Shown here: positions 1-14,076 of the stretch, piece after piece
Position numbering within the stretch: the stretch's first letter is position 1
Layout: each line of letters starts with the position of its first letter
Source of the DNA: Sipunculus nudus
Taxonomy: Eukaryota; Annelida; Sipuncula; Golfingiida; Sipunculidae
DNA: 64,000 nt
Assembly (NCBI GenBank): GCA_026874595.1
Contig: CM049317.1
Span: 36,541,401-36,605,400, forward strand
Reading direction: 5' to 3'
The notes under the pieces: generated by a model
Told to the model about the DNA's origin: nothing
The model's input: only the letters and a program-made list of their open reading frames with translations
Database searches by the model: none
Translations under genes and position numbers: made by a program

Positions 1-700
1 TTTACCCGGCCATCAATAATGGAGGCAGCGTATCAGCGATAGATGTGGAGGGCAGGTCAACCCTTTTTCAACGATCGGTATACGGGTTATATTGGCGTAA
101 ACCGGGATGGCGACTGTAAGATGTTTGGACGTATTCAGCGAAAAGACGCATACGACGGTTTCGGAAACCGACAAAAGGAAACGTACAAAGCGAATTGGCA
201 GAAGGCTTCGTAGACTTCCCGATCAGCATGTACGTTATATTAAATCAGAAACTCCAATACATTTGTCTACATTGATATTGATACTCTAGTAATCATCACT
301 CAAAACTCTGTGGCCGTTGTAGTCGCACCTTGAATTGTGTAAAATGTGAACCCCCCCCCACCCCCCCCCCCCCCCCCTCTCATACCCGCACCTGTAATCT
401 GTGGTATATAATGAATGCTTGCATTTGAGCTTAAGCCCATTTTCACGGTATACCTCTTTTTGTTTCTAGGCCTCTTGGCTGACGGGAAACGATTTGAATG
501 AAAGGGATGCCTAACGCTTTCCTGCATATTCTGCCTGCTTACTATCTGAGTGTTATCACAAGCAGAGATCGGGTATTTTGCACCATCACAGTGAGCCGCC
601 CGGCCGGGCCGAAAGTTTTTGTTCTTGAGAGAAAAATTTGGCTAACGGAATAACAAACACTAAGGCCACAGTGAAGGTTTACCAAAGGCAATAACAGACA
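1..700. other. AT-rich segment, no gene seen
   Basis: No supported coding exon. A nearly pure C run lies at about 351-377, broken by one A; translations through it are low complexity. Confidence 0.5.
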
Positions 701-2321
701 TCATGAAGCCCGTTGTTCCCTGACCTCAGGGGCCTGTCGCTTATGTCCGAGCTTTTGCCCCAAGCATCTGTTCAACACTGTAAATTCGTTCTAAAAGAGC
801 AATATATTTCGGTTACCAAGCGGAACATAGGAGTTGACGTATCGACACTGGTGTGCAACGTTTGTTCAATTGCTACAGAATATTCTGTAGCGAGGTGGCC
901 TAGTCTGTACATACATGTCGATGCAGGCGTAAAAAAAGATATGAAGGGTACGCGGATTTACAACGCTTTGCTAAAAGTTACACCGAAAACCAAACAAAAA
1001 AAAGGAAACCAACAGAACTATGCGAAATTAAGGAAAGATTGCGGCCGATGCGTTCAAGAAAGCCTAGGTCACTCTGTACTAGTCTGGCGTTTTCAACGGG
1101 GACAACCCTCCATCTGGGAAACCCCAGGAAATGGCACACCAAGCAGTTATATTGTGTGTGACGTGCTCATTGTTAAACCTTTTCCTTTCAAGTGTTACAG
1201 ATTGATGACCTACTGTTTTCACGATTTTAAAATATCGAATTTTTACCAAAGTTTAATAAAATTATTAATATATCTTCAAATAATAATTTTCTTTATACTT
1301 AATTATTTTATTTATATAAGCGTTATAAATGGTATCTTGTATGAGAGAGAAACATGAGGGTTAATTATATCAGGACATGTTATTTCCTCTCCGATGACCA
1401 TTTTTGTCGAAGATCACAGAGAGAAGGGGAAGAATGTAAAGAGTTAAGGTAAAACGTAGAATTAGCCTAGACATGATGTCCTGAAGACGAAAGGGGAGCC
1501 TAGCAAGTAGATCAGGTTCTATTTCTACCACACGTGGAAAATGGGTCTCATTGTATGCCATGTGTAATATCATTATCCATGAATTATTTCCTGGATGCCC
1601 CTTTTCGAAATTTTACCTATATGTTAAACTATAAAAGAAAATTACTCTGGCCTGAGATCTGCACTTACACTTCCTTAGCAGCAACCAGCCAACCGAACGT
1701 CGATTCTGTAGTTTGGGGACGTTGGAGTGGCAGTACAAGCTATAGGTTTCCTATCAATTATGATGTACCCGTCATTTCTGGCCCTAATTCAATGTGTTTT
1801 TCTGCTAGCATATTGCTATTCTCACAGGTTGGACAAAAGAAATAACCAAATTTTCCATCAAGAGCAAATATAAATCACATCCCACACAAACGTATAAATT
1901 TTTCTGCCGCGATATTTGATAACGAAGGCCTTTTTCTTCATCAGATTGCATAAATATCAATCCATAAAACAAATATAAACGGTTTGCAAGACTTCCATGT
2001 ACTTATAACCGGCACATATTTACCAACTAGACCTAGACTATTTTGTTACAATATAATTCGCGCCCAGCCAATATTTTGATCCGACGATTCGAACAACTGC
2101 AACTGTTATTTGCATTATGACTCCAGTTTTATTCCGGTTATCTAAAGAAGGATGTGAGTTATGTTGTTATAGATGATACCCCCCCCCCCCCCCGGGTCCT
2201 GTGGTTTCTGAGAGCCCGCTTCACTAAAATTACACTGAGTATTACATTAATCCATATTACATGATCATTTTACTCTTAGTGTTGGACTGGTATCTTTAGT
2301 CCATAATGGATTATATTAATT

Positions 2322-2325
<4 letters not shown>
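701..2325. other. Non-coding segment with one orphan open frame
   Basis: The frame at 713-1357 (+) is 214 codons, but its last quarter is simply AT-rich DNA read as Ile/Phe/Tyr, and no family motif is visible. I do not annotate it as a gene. A poly-C run lies at about 2179-2193. Nothing else is recognisable. Confidence 0.4.

Positions 2326-2375
<50 letters not shown>
2326..2375. repeat. (TA)n microsatellite
   Basis: Uninterrupted TA dinucleotide tract of about 50 bp. Confidence 0.95.
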
Positions 2376-2376
<1 letters not shown>

Positions 2377-2770
2377 TGAGTGAACCTTAAGCGTCATTAA
2401 TATTCGTGCCCTCTTGCTGATCACACTGAATGAACAGGTGGATGAAATAATGGTCCTGTGTTTCTAATTTTCTTTGATTGGAGGAAGTAAATGCTGAAGA
2501 ATTAGACCGTAGAGGTAGAATTGCCAATGTTAAAATGATTCACCTAACAGCAGCCGTTAAGTGCTATGACTAAGAGAGAAACTTAATAATCTTCGTTATC
2601 ATAAGATTACAGTCTACCACTGGGTTTTCACTTCAGAACTATAATTACAATACTGATACACGTCTCACAAAAAATATGTAGACATACAGAGAAACTGGAC
2701 CTACTTGATTATGACATCACCGGTTATATATACAAACCACATATTTGATTGTACGTATTAGTGCAAAGTT
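2376..2770. other. Non-coding, nothing recognised
   Basis: AT-rich DNA with no exon, repeat or RNA gene visible by eye. Confidence 0.5.
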
Positions 2771-2960
2771 ATTGTGAGGCGGAGGAAAAGACATATACCC
2801 TCTAAACTTGCCGATACCTGTTTAAGGCGACAGCTGGCTATTACGGACACACTACGGTCACAAGTCCTTTGAAATACCCTACGTGTTATGTATAAGTTAA
2901 ACCTCTCTAAGGCGGACACCTTCCTAATGCGGACTACGGACAAGGTTTGCATGGTACATC
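2771..2960. mobile_element. Possible pogo/Tigger-like terminal remnant
   Basis: At 2896-2942 the sequence has an AACCTCTCTAAGGCGGACAC motif followed by a second CTAATGCGGAC block. This resembles pogo/Tigger inverted termini, which commonly read as AACCTC-N-TAA-N-CGGACAC. A more degenerate version (CCTCTAAAC...CCGATACC...GGACAC) lies just upstream at about 2797-2855. No partner terminus or transposase was found, so this is at most a solo, decayed end. Confidence 0.33.
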
Positions 2961-3817
2961 AACCCAGCAAAAACGGAAACGGTCACCAGGTCAAGTGTCC
3001 ACCGGCGAGCCTGTATTTTATTTCTATTCAACAAAAAAAAAACAAAGACCAGGAGTGTTTAACTCTCAAAACGTCTTATTTCTCGGTTCGTTTGCTTATT
3101 TCACCGGTCTAATGTATATTCCTACCAAGCACAGACCTGCAGAGGCTACTGATGCCGTTATTTTTCACAGTTGAAGATGTTGAGGCAAATGCTGAGACAT
3201 TGGTGCTAATGACGCAATAAATAAATAAATGAATAAAGAGACAGGGTCTTTCTTTGTGCAAAGTAAGGATGTAATAAATTAAATATTCATATAATCATGC
3301 CAAGTCTAACTGACACTCCGTGTCAAATAAGGGAGTCGCAATTACATTGCAAGGATTGTTTGTTATTTACGCCTAATACAGTTCGCAGTTTGGCCACAAG
3401 GGCAAGCAAGACCCACTTTTATACCATACCCATTTTCCAAGAAAGGAAACGTTAACCTATATTAATGTTTTGGACAAAGTTTGCCTGTCAATAAAGCCAT
3501 AGTCTTCTGTGTACAATCATAGCTACTCAGATTATCGCAAATGAACGACGCTAAATACAGCATAAGAAAATGCCATCAGGCAGCCAATACCCGTACTTTA
3601 AGTTAAGCTCATCCGCGCCAGTCAAACTTCAACGTAAGTTGTACAAACAGTGAAAGAAAAGATAAAGTAACACTACTCGCAGCTGTTCTAAAACGCAAGG
3701 CCGAATATTTATAGCCGCTTACAAGGGGAAATTTTGCAAGTGACAGACATGGTTCTGTTCCAGGAGTTATTAGGAGTTGAGATTTTGAAGCTCGCGGTAC
3801 CGGAGTGTGTAATTCAT

Positions 3818-3820
<3 letters not shown>
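2961..3820. other. Non-coding, nothing recognised
   Basis: No supported exon. A short AATA-type tract occurs near 3215-3240. Open frames here are short and overlap without family signal. Confidence 0.5.

Positions 3821-3863
<43 letters not shown>
3821..3863. repeat. (TA)n microsatellite
   Basis: TA tract of about 43 bp. A second interrupted TA-rich patch follows at about 3998-4050. Confidence 0.95.
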
Positions 3864-3865
<2 letters not shown>

Positions 3866-4050
3866 CTCTACAGGTTTCCTGCAATAAACAATCACTAGAG
3901 TGCTCTATGAATATATTAATCTACAGGTTGCACGAAACTACGTAGTTGTAAAAATGCCTGACGAAACTTGAATCCTCTTTATTTATTTATATAATTATAT
4001 ATATATGTATATATATAAATATGTATATATATATATATATTTATATATGA

Positions 4051-6097
4051 AGGATAATGTAGTGTAATTAATACGTCTTCTGAATTTTATGTTTTCTCCA
4101 TAACATTTAATAGTTAACTTGCTTAAAAAGGAGAGCTGGTTATGAACGGAGCCAAATGACACACAAAGCATGCAGATTTGGAATAAACAAATGTCGTCTT
4201 CACTTTGAAATAAAATGATACCTGCCGAAATATTGCCCCTATTACTCCTGTACACGAGTGTTGAAAACAGTGGACCGTGCACGGTCACAGTCGTACACTT
4301 AAACACATAAAAATAGACAAAATATGTAAGACTGTCCAGATAAGACAGTGTTGCATTTTATTTAGCAGAATTCCTCGCACCAAATGAAATACATCATTTC
4401 TAGACTGGACGATGTGCTGAATATGACCACAAAAGAAGGAAAGCCTACATGGTTAAAGTGGTCTACACATCTCATCACGAATTCAAGGGATACCAATATG
4501 CAGAAGCAACAAATATGCCATGACAGTCATCCTCTACAGGATTCCCCACTACCCAGCAATTAATTGGCTAAGCAATTTATTCAAGAGACCCCCCACAATA
4601 CCTCACAAATATTCACATAGTTAAATTTGATGTTCACTTTCTTGTACTTAATGGAAACAAATATATGACAAGCTAATGCAACATCAAAACAAAATAAATT
4701 ATTTAGATATGATTAAAGAATAAAGAAATATCACAACATATGATGCACCACTAAGAAAAAAAAATGCCACGAATTAACAATTAATTGCCGTTTATATTGC
4801 TCTCACTTAAACCCCCACAAAAATTGTCTGATAATTTTATCAGACAGAAGGCTATCTAGATATGCGTTCATAAGTTGAGACTGGCCTAACCCTCATTAAC
4901 AAGAACAACAAGAAATAGAAAAAAAAATAACTTTCTTAGCAGAATAAGTAACGTCGATCATCCAACAACAGCCAACCCATACCGCTAGGAAAATATAACA
5001 ATTCACAAAGTAATCAACACGGATACAACTATTCGGATATATGAAAAACGAAATAAGAAGTACACCCGAGAAGGAAATTATGCTTAAGCACGCATAAAGT
5101 GAAGAGGAAGAGAGCGACACCACGAACAAACTATATCCAGGGCGGTCACATTAAATCCCAAAGCCCTTTTAAATATGTAATCAGTTTATTCAAAACATGC
5201 ACCGGAAAAGAACATTCTTAATACGTTTAAATTGTGAAATGGAACATTTGAGAGAAAGCAAAGAGTAGCGTACAGATTCGTAGGTAGCTTCGTTACCATA
5301 GATAACATGGCGTTAATTCTGACTAGAATTTTTTTAACCTAAAGGAAAAAGTGCATAAAGCTAGAATGAAAAAAATATACATATAATTAAATCAATGACT
5401 TCTGCCCCAACAGACATTTTGTTCGAAGAAAATCTTTTAGTGGACGTTTGGTAAATTAATTTTCATACTAACCAAGAAAACCGCATTCATTCAATTACAA
5501 AGAATATTATTTTGTATATCAGTAAAACAAAGGTTATAGCGCAGACAATTCAATATCAGATTTTTCACACTGATTCAAACAATGTCTAACCATAACTCGG
5601 AAAAAAAACGGTAAACCGCCATTGCCACATTTTTTCCGGAGAGTTTCCTGTTTGGGTTATATTAAAGTCTTGATACGTTGCGATAGTTTAAATAAAAAAG
5701 CTAACCCATGCGCTTTTGATGACAATGTTATCAGCTTCAGTTCGTTGTATACGCCTATGGCTATAACACTAGACCAAATTGGCCGGATGCATATGGGTTT
5801 TCTGCTGGTACAATTAGTGAGTAGGACATCCTGTTATTATTATTAAAATATTAATCCGGGTAACCGCAGTTAGTGTGAATGAAGGCTTCCGCTACTGTAG
5901 TATGTTACAGGGTGTTATCTGTGATTGGAATGCCTATTACTGAATTCTTTTCTACTGAGTTTACTGAGAGCAACTGTAAGCTGAATGGAGAATCCCATCA
6001 TCTACTAACTGTATGAGATCCCATCATCTATAGCTCTCGACAACTGTTGCAGACGGATAAGGAAGTGCGAAGCCTATTTATTTGGATACGATGATTC
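4051..6097. other. AT-rich non-coding segment
   Basis: About 2 kb with no supported exon, repeat boundary or RNA gene. Short frames on both strands lack recognisable domains. Confidence 0.5.
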
Positions 6098-6130
<33 letters not shown>

Positions 6131-6131
6131 A
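6098..6131. repeat. Compound (TA)n(TG)n microsatellite
   Basis: A TA run passes directly into a TG run. Confidence 0.9.
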
Positions 6132-7193
6132 AAGACAGCTTTTTATCTCTAGAAGTCGAGTTATATAATATTGTTTTTGAGTGGCACCCTTACAGTTATT
6201 ACACGTCTCCCTATTATATTTAACAAGATGTTGTTGGAAACATCAAAGCAAAGCCAGGTTCGTCAAGCCACCCGCTATTACCAATTTATAATTCTAATAT
6301 AATAGGATGCATCATCAATCATACCGAATTCTTTCAATTAAAACTATTTGATGGTAGTCAAGGTTACCTGAAACATTCAATGGGTTGTTTCATTTTAGTG
6401 TTTTCTAACCCTCAATTAACTTTCTATTAAGTTCCTTCAGAACTGTTTCCGTAAATTAACTAACATACTAACCAAGGGTTACGTATAATACGTCTACACA
6501 CCTTGCGCAGGTTGTAAACACTATTGCCGAAGGGAACACGGAAATAAACAAAACATGGTTAAAAATAGCATCATGAGATATGATTCTGAATTCTTTAAAA
6601 CAATACATACATAATTGGTCTAGTTTCTGTCCGAATTGTGCATGCACAAGCCTATAATAATTCTATCTTGAAATCGAAGCTTAAAGCTTATTGCGCTGCT
6701 TTTTTAATAATATTTAACGTTATTTTCTCTAAAAAACATGGTAAAGTTTTCGGTCTGCGGAAGATTGAAAAATATCACGGGTTCATACTATTTTCCTGAC
6801 CATTGGTCAATTCTGTTGACACTTTCTCTTAAACACCTTATCTTGGAGAATATGTCTGTTACTTGGGAAATTTATAATCTAATGAAAATAATAATCAACA
6901 TAATATGAATTAAAATATATGTATGACAAAATATACACATCCTTTATGTGTAATTAAACATTTGCGCTGAGTTTTAATTTCAAGTGACCCATGCATCGTG
7001 ACGCTCAGCTAACTTACCTGCTGGTTGTGGCTGGGGTACTTCCATGTGTGTTTGTACCGGTTGTGGTTAAGACACTGATCAAACACGTAATTGATGCAAA
7101 TGATCCATGCGTGTGGTTTTTTTTATATTTTTTTTTGTAAATTTTGTTTCGCTAAGATCTTTGCTAAGGCGTCAAAGCATTTAATATGATGTG

Positions 7194-7194
<1 letters not shown>
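6132..7194. other. Non-coding, nothing recognised
   Basis: AT-rich DNA without visible coding or repeat structure. Confidence 0.5.

Positions 7195-7248
<54 letters not shown>
7195..7248. repeat. (TA)n microsatellite
   Basis: TA tract of about 54 bp. Confidence 0.95.
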
Positions 7249-7251
<3 letters not shown>

Positions 7252-7903
7252 TACCGCAGTCGCATAATTCAGTATACATGTTCGTGGTCATGAACCATAA
7301 CTATTAGACGGACCTCCGACGGAGCAATGTCCTTTCTTACATGGTCCAATCAGTTGCAGCACAAGGATCGTCAATAAAGGGGGAGGGGGTATTACATGAC
7401 CCCCTCCCCCAACAACACACTCACGCACACTTTTAGGTAAATTTTTTTAGCAATTCAGAAAATAATATCTATATATTGGAAACGAAATATTAAATAATTA
7501 CAATTTTGGACTTTGGTTCCATTATATATATATATATATGTGAGAGGGTGTGTGTGTGTGTGTGTTTGTTTTAAAAAAAACAATAACCCTCCCACGCCTG
7601 CGAATCATCGCCCACCCTACTCATATTAAATAATAGGTCGCCTTCACGTCTGAGCAACGAGAAAGCGGTCGGTAGTATCTCCCTACAATTTATTAGATTA
7701 CCCCCACCCCTGAAGATAAATTTACGCCAGTGTGAAGTGAGACCACCCCCCCCCCCCCCACCACACACACAACATAAAACTCCTTAGATATGTACCGTTA
7801 CGAACCATACCATTTCAATCAGACAGTCTTACATGATGGGTGCAACACGTTGCACAAAACTACGTAGGAGTAAACTTATCTGATAAAATTTAATTACTCT
7901 ATT

Positions 7904-7905
<2 letters not shown>
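7249..7905. other. Low-complexity non-coding segment
   Basis: Contains a compound TA/TG microsatellite at about 7521-7565 and a C-run followed by CA repeats at about 7744-7770. The glycine-rich frame read antisense through the C-run is an artefact of the homopolymer. Confidence 0.6.

Positions 7906-7964
<59 letters not shown>
7906..7964. repeat. (TA)n microsatellite
   Basis: TA tract of about 59 bp. Confidence 0.95.
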
Positions 7965-7966
<2 letters not shown>

Positions 7967-8329
7967 TTTTTGGGACGAAAAAAATATAAATATCTTGTTA
8001 TATTATTATATTATAAGTATATATTATCACATCATTTCATGATCAGATGCAAATATATGCTGCAGAGTTAATGGGAGCTAATACCGTACCGTGACTGCAC
8101 AGTGCTTTTGCCAGGCTAAACATAACCAATATAGAGGCCGAAAGAGAAAAAAAAATTAGGATTGCAACACCGATATTATATACAACGGATAAATTATCTA
8201 AAACAGAACACAAATATTAAAGGCAACCTGTTCAAGCATTATGTGGAAACTGTTGTCTTTGTTAGAAAGGTAATACAAAATATACCAACTGTCGCGCCTT
8301 TCTTTATAATAAACATAAGTTACATATAG

Positions 8330-9075
8330 CAAAGTCCATTGTACATCGTGACAGTGTAATGACAGTGACAATACATACATACATACAAATAGAAATGACA
8401 AGGTACATTACAGAAGTAAAAATGTTCTTGTGATTTGAAATGTGGGGTAAATATTTTGTTTTCTTTATACTGTATTATTCGTTTCCTATGTGTATGGATC
8501 TGAAAGTTTTTCCACTGAATATTTGTCACCATTTTACCTTTCGTGCTTGCAATATGTTCTTCGATTTTATAAATTTGTGTGACATATGTTTTATACACAG
8601 AGAATACTGGTAATTTCCCTCTGCATTTACATGTATATATATAATGTTTTAGTAAGAGTAATAGAGTATCCAGTAAGCTGTCGCCTGAGGTGTTGAGTAT
8701 TAATATTGTTTCTGTTAATATATTACTTAAGTTTAAACGTTGTTCCAGGTCGTTTAACCAGCTCCTAAATGTTACTTATAAATTATGGGTTACCTCACAG
8801 CGATAAAATATATGTAAGTAAGTTTCTTTTTCCTTTTTACAAAAAGAACATTTTGGCTTATTTTCAGTTTGTAAAGAAGTGGATTTTTTTTTTTTGTTAT
8901 GTTAAAAACAGTGTTGAAACCTGCAGTATGTAATTTCTTATAAAAAAAATACTTTATCTTTAACCTTTATATGAGAGTTGTACCATATTTTTTGTGATTG
9001 AATTTCGTCTGGTTTAACTGTCTTGTTAAAATTATATTTGCACCAATGGTGAAGCACATCTCCTTCCAGAATGGA
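8330..9075 (-). pseudogene. LINE (L1/Tx1-type) 3' ORF2 fragment
   Basis: Read on the minus strand, this piece translates in shifting frames into the C-terminal part of an L1/Tx1-type LINE polyprotein. It opens near 9075 with a PFWKEMCF segment, continues through a WYNSH-like stretch, then has a Cys-x2-Cys...His...Cys motif (KCSFCKKEKETYLHIFYRC) at about 8810-8760. The longest surviving frame (8320-8598) is the basic tail after the zinc motif. Only the 3' portion is present, as expected for 5' truncation. The same order of motifs occurs in the plus-strand LINE at 39.0-39.9 kb, so both probably belong to related families. There are several frameshifts and an A-run of about 13 inside the coding part; it cannot be functional. 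A (CATA)n-like tract near 8370-8385 may mark the 3' end. Confidence 0.7.
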
Positions 9076-9700
9076 TCACATGAGTCACAACAGATATGTA
9101 TGTCATGTTCTTTCAAATTACATTTAAAAATAATTGAACCAAGGTTTTTAAATTGTACATAAACTTAAAAAATAAAGAGTAGCAGGGAGTAGTCAAGTCC
9201 CGACTTGGACTGGAGTCCTGACTGGATTCCACTTGTTGAAGGGCTCGGACGTGGACTCGACACCAATACCAGGCTGATTACATCTGCAATTCGTGGCATG
9301 TTAAGTTGGAAGTTCGGAGACATATGTGAACTATTGATCAATGTTAAGGTATCCAAGACTGTATATACAAAGCTTTATCTGTGCATCAGAAACCGAATAT
9401 ATTTATAAACGTATGTTATGGTGTCCCATCAATTAGCATCAATTATAATTGTTAGCATGTTCTTTGTTTAAGGTATTATTCTAATTAACTGGTTTACTTC
9501 ATCAACGGCAAAGTAATAAGTGTGGTGTTTACCTAGTTCAAAATCAGGAGATGTCGGAAATGAAGTCTTTAGTCCAACTATGGCCATTCTGCGAAATTAT
9601 TACATTGTTAGAAACTAATATTAGCATTTCTAATTTTTTAGGAAATCATTGCATATCAAAAATCAATATAATTAATACAGAGTTGTTTTTTTTCTTGAGA
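9076..9700. other. Non-coding segment with GACT-rich imperfect repeat
   Basis: At about 9186-9265 the sequence repeats short units related to GGACT/GACTC (AAGTCC, TTGGACTGGAGTCC, GGACTCG). Such composition is typical of degenerate transposon termini, but no partner was found. The rest shows nothing. Confidence 0.35.
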
Positions 9701-10262
9701 ATTGTTTCTCAAGATGACCATCATTCATCTAACAAACCTATAGGATAGGTGTGATCAAATTTAATTATCATCTGGAAGCCTGTAAACTCTGAGAACTGCA
9801 CGATAGCCACCGTTTAGGACTGCATGGGAAACAATCTTGGATGCATCAGACCAGATAAATGCATTTTCCGCCGTGACACAACTGTGGAGGGCCAGCCACT
9901 GGCTCAGCTGCCTCCTGAAAAGTTTGATCACTAACCACCACCTTGACAAGTATCACTACCGCATTTAGATATGCAGCAAGAGCCCATTTTGTGAACCTCT
10001 GCAGGCAGCAAGATGAGCCCAGGCTGGGTAAAATAGGTTTTACCCATATCAAATGTGAACCCTGAGTGTCATGCAGCCTCATGATCTGTAGGTTAATGAT
10101 CTGAAGGGTATGTTTTATAAACAAGAAATGATGCCTCCCTGGTCTCATGACTGCCAAAGACACATGGCCAAAATAAGATTAATGCTCTGGAAAAGAAGAG
10201 TAGTCATCTTAGAAATAAAATAGAGTGAAAAGAATAACAGTAACAATTGCAGAATTTATTAA
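9701..10262 (-). repeat. Dispersed 0.56-kb repeat, copy 1 (inverted to copy 2)
   Basis: The reverse complement matches 49,753-50,313 over its whole length with only a handful of substitutions, and both copies keep the same 105-codon frame (9846-10163, minus) and an overlapping 62-codon frame. The ends show no inverted repeats and no obvious target duplication. The overlapping conserved frames probably reflect recent common origin rather than selection. The protein is not recognisable; it could be a fragment of a transposon coding region. Confidence 0.8.
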
Positions 10263-13200
10263 TCAAAGATATTCTTCATTTACTACAATTTCATTTCAAT
10301 ATGTATCTTCAAAAGTCAGTGACAATCAAATCACAATGAGACGGCACATGATAATAAATTGTACATGGAAATCCTGGTTTTAGAGTGGTTTGAAGTCTCT
10401 GTCTGAAATTTTGCATGTCCATTCAACTTCGATAGCCTGTTATTCATGTGACTGGTGGTGGCACCGACAATCATTTTTGTGTCGTGTACATCCAAGCCAG
10501 GAGTTATGTTTGTGCAGTTGGTGCTTGTACTTGGGTTAAAAATGTTTAATATGTGTACTTGCTCTGTACATATTACTTAACCAAGTACATGTACTTTTAA
10601 AATAATGGTCAAGCATATCATCATAGAAACATTACACCTGATGTATATCCCATTTCACAGGTTCGCATTAGACCTGTAAGCGTTGTCTTGAAATTTGGAC
10701 ATTCCGTACACATGTATTTAAAATAACTCATGATAATTTTAAAGACTCGAGTCAATTAAACCACCTTATGAGCAGAGGGTTGTGGGATTTTGTGCCGGAA
10801 GTTTTGTTGTCTAAAACACGTAAATACATGACTGTAAGCCAAATTACTAATCACTTATTCATAGATCAGTCAGAATATTCCCCTAGACAATTTTTCATTT
10901 GCAAATGCTTGCTATTGCAAATAATCCATACTTAGAGCTTTTCTGCTTCTGGAACATTTTAATATTAAAATTGATTGGCTTGTAGTCAAATTTGAAAATA
11001 CAATTTATCCGTTCCAAGAGTGTTAGGGCAGAAATATAAGTCTTCATGCCCTGGCTAGTAGGGAAAGAAGTACCCCCCTACCAACCCCCCCCCCCCCCAA
11101 AATAATAAGCTCACAGTTCCATGAATATAAGCCACTATGACTCACATGTAAATTTGCAAGATACCACCTGGATCATTCAGAATGTTGTGCAAGAACTACC
11201 TCAGTGAACAGAGGCAATTTGTTCCCTCCTACTAGCCTGCAGGAGAAAGTGTTTGACAATGGCAGATTGTTATAGCTGCTGAGCTCAATATCAAATTAAT
11301 ATTTACCACAAAATTACTATTTCCAGATGAAATTAACTGTACATTGTCCTGAAATTAACCTGCACATGTTTTCTTGTAAGCTAAAGGAAACTTTAAACTA
11401 GTGGCCCATGAGCCATAGCATTCAGCTGAATTCTACAAAAAAATAGATGATTGTGTTTTTTTTTTGTTAAAAGGTTGCCATACTGTTAGAAGACTGGGAA
11501 CACTCAGCTAGTCAGTGATGACAGCCACTGGCCCACAGGATTACTCCATGACTAGAAAGCTTAAAGACTTAGCAGTTCCTATACTTTCTTGACCTAAATG
11601 TTGGGAAAGAATAAATATTATGTTTATTGCTAGATGGCCAAGACATTACACATACATCAGCCTACACATCAGGTCCAGTCTCTGATCTGGATGCAATAAT
11701 GATGCCAAATCCATGATGTCAACATGGTAATATTCAGACCTGTCATTCAGTCACCGATGGAGACAAATAAGCAATACAAACACATTGATGATGATGAAAT
11801 TGACAATGGACAAGACAACACTGGTTTACAGTACCATGTTAAGAAACGCATCACAATAACCTTGGGAAAAATGTTGTTGAATGCAGGTGACTGTCTTTAC
11901 AAAACTGAATGCCCTAAAATTTGATTACCATGAAGTTTTTGAATAATAACATATTAACTTAAATACTTTGATGTTATCATCACAGAAATATTGACCATAG
12001 GCTCTGTGAAGCAAGAATCATATGCAAGTTTTAAATTAATTTATTCAGGTCTCTACCTCTGAATAATTGAATGTTCAGACATTTCTCTGCTGCTACAGAA
12101 GCACCTTTGATTCAATACTACCTTCCATTTAGAAAACAGTTACTTGTTGCTAGGTTTACTGTACTTTTTTTGCTGCAACTATGACTATGTATCCTATACC
12201 TGTCATCAATAGCTTGGCTATAAAGCCGGTCAGATAGTAAATATATTTTTTACACTAAGGCAGATGACATTTATCATATAATTATTTATGTCACAGATTC
12301 ATGCTGTTCAACAGTCAGAGTCTCAATTTATGATAATATCTTGTAGGTGTTTATGAGGACCATCTACACAGTCCCTTTTAAAATTAATAAACCATCTGCA
12401 GATACAATATGGCTTATAAATTATTTATTACTAAAATATGTAATTATCCATTTTCTTCTGTCATCATTTGACATGGCTGATTTGGCTTGTATATTCTTCA
12501 CTCTGCTGACTTTTGTGGTCATCTATATCAGTAAGTTTCTGGTGGCCAAAAGAAAATTCTAACATATGTTGTCCAATTTAGATAGTGAATTGTATCTGTT
12601 CTGTTAAGTGTTGTCTGTGGCAGGATGGTTGCTCATAGGCACATCAGATAAAGACTGAAACGAAATTTTGATTTTATCAGAACATGCTTACTAATACATT
12701 CCAACATTAAAAAGAAGGCATTTTTTAATTAAGCATATCTTTGACAACATTTTTATTTGATCTCTGAGAAGATGTTACCCTAAAGATGATGAAAGTAATA
12801 GATCAGATGTAATTTTGTGTAATAAACTTATTTCTTATAGTAGAACATGTTGACTGATTTTAAAAATATCTTCAATAACTCATAGCCCATTGTGTTCATT
12901 GTGCCTCCCCTGGATATATATATACCCTTAGCCCTAGTCGCACATTTTGTGAAAAGAATTTTTTCATAATGAGATAAGATCATTTTTATCATTTTTTATA
13001 TGGTTCATGTCATATACCTCACACGCACACAAATGACTGTTAATGTATATTCTACAACAACTGTGTCTGACATTTTAGAGAGACAGTTAATAAACATTTC
13101 AACAGATTTAAATTAGTGTTTTACAAAACTTGACAGGTGATAACTCATCTTGTTTTCATCATGAGTGGCAGATCAGAAGGCAAAAAAGACATAAGGGTTT

Positions 13201-13329
13201 ACTGCATCAAGTATTATTTTGATATAGTTTATGAAAACTATTAATGATTTTATATTTATATGTTTATATGGCAATGAGGTGCCCCAATTTCCTCCCTTGG
13301 ATGGCATATTCTGACACATTTGTGCAGAT
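10263..13329. other. AT-rich non-coding segment
   Basis: About 3 kb between repeat blocks. A C-run lies at about 11,084-11,097 and a GTACTT-rich patch at about 10,520-10,600. The 66- and 71-codon frames at 11,724 and 12,347 have no domain signal and are not annotated. Confidence 0.45.
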
Positions 13330-14076
13330 ATCTATATAGGAATACCATATGAAGTCATCCATGCACTTTACTGTATGGGTCTTATAAGAAAATCCTCATA
13401 TTGATATTGCCTAATGATTGAAAAATAAAAAGACTAAGTAATTTTAATTGTATATAAGTAACTAAGAGAATTGAAATTATGTTTAAATATTTACATATAG
13501 GAACACAGAAAACAAATGGGGTGGCATCTAGCAAGACACAGGGACAGATCACAGATTTAGGTAAAGGAGTGGTCCAACCCAGGAGGACTAATGATAATCC
13601 ATAAAAAAAAGTCCAGAGGCCTGGAAAGGGGGAATGGGGGTCCTGGGTGCAAAAATTGGGCTATAACTCTGAAAAAAATAGTGTGACAGCTTGAAAGGGG
13701 GACAGGGGGTCCGGAACCCCTGGACCCAACTACTTAAATTCCATTTCCAACTTAGATATTTGAAAATTGTAAAGAGTTACTGACTTCAAAGGAAGGTATT
13801 CCTTGTATATTTTACAAAATATGCGTCAAATTTCTGCCATCAGATGATCAGACAGCAGATTTTAAATATTAACCACATTTTGGGAGAGGGACTTCAAGTT
13901 CCTATTTCATTTACGGGACTAACAGTACATTGCCAATGCATATGAATATTCAGATTATGTATGTAAATTACATATATAATATAAAGAAAAAAAAAACTAA
14001 TATTCGTGCCCCACCGTGCAAGTGTGGTTGATTCCTGTGCCTATGCCAGGAGTTCTTACCTGTCAGGGTATGCATG

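Noticed and set aside
300-527. Gly-rich frames over C/G homopolymers (also 7,571-7,768)
   Set aside because: Homopolymer artefacts.
713-1357. Longest orphan open frame in the left third (214 codons)
   Set aside because: No recognisable motif. The C-terminal third is AT-rich DNA read as Ile/Phe/Tyr, and there is no paralogue or splice context.
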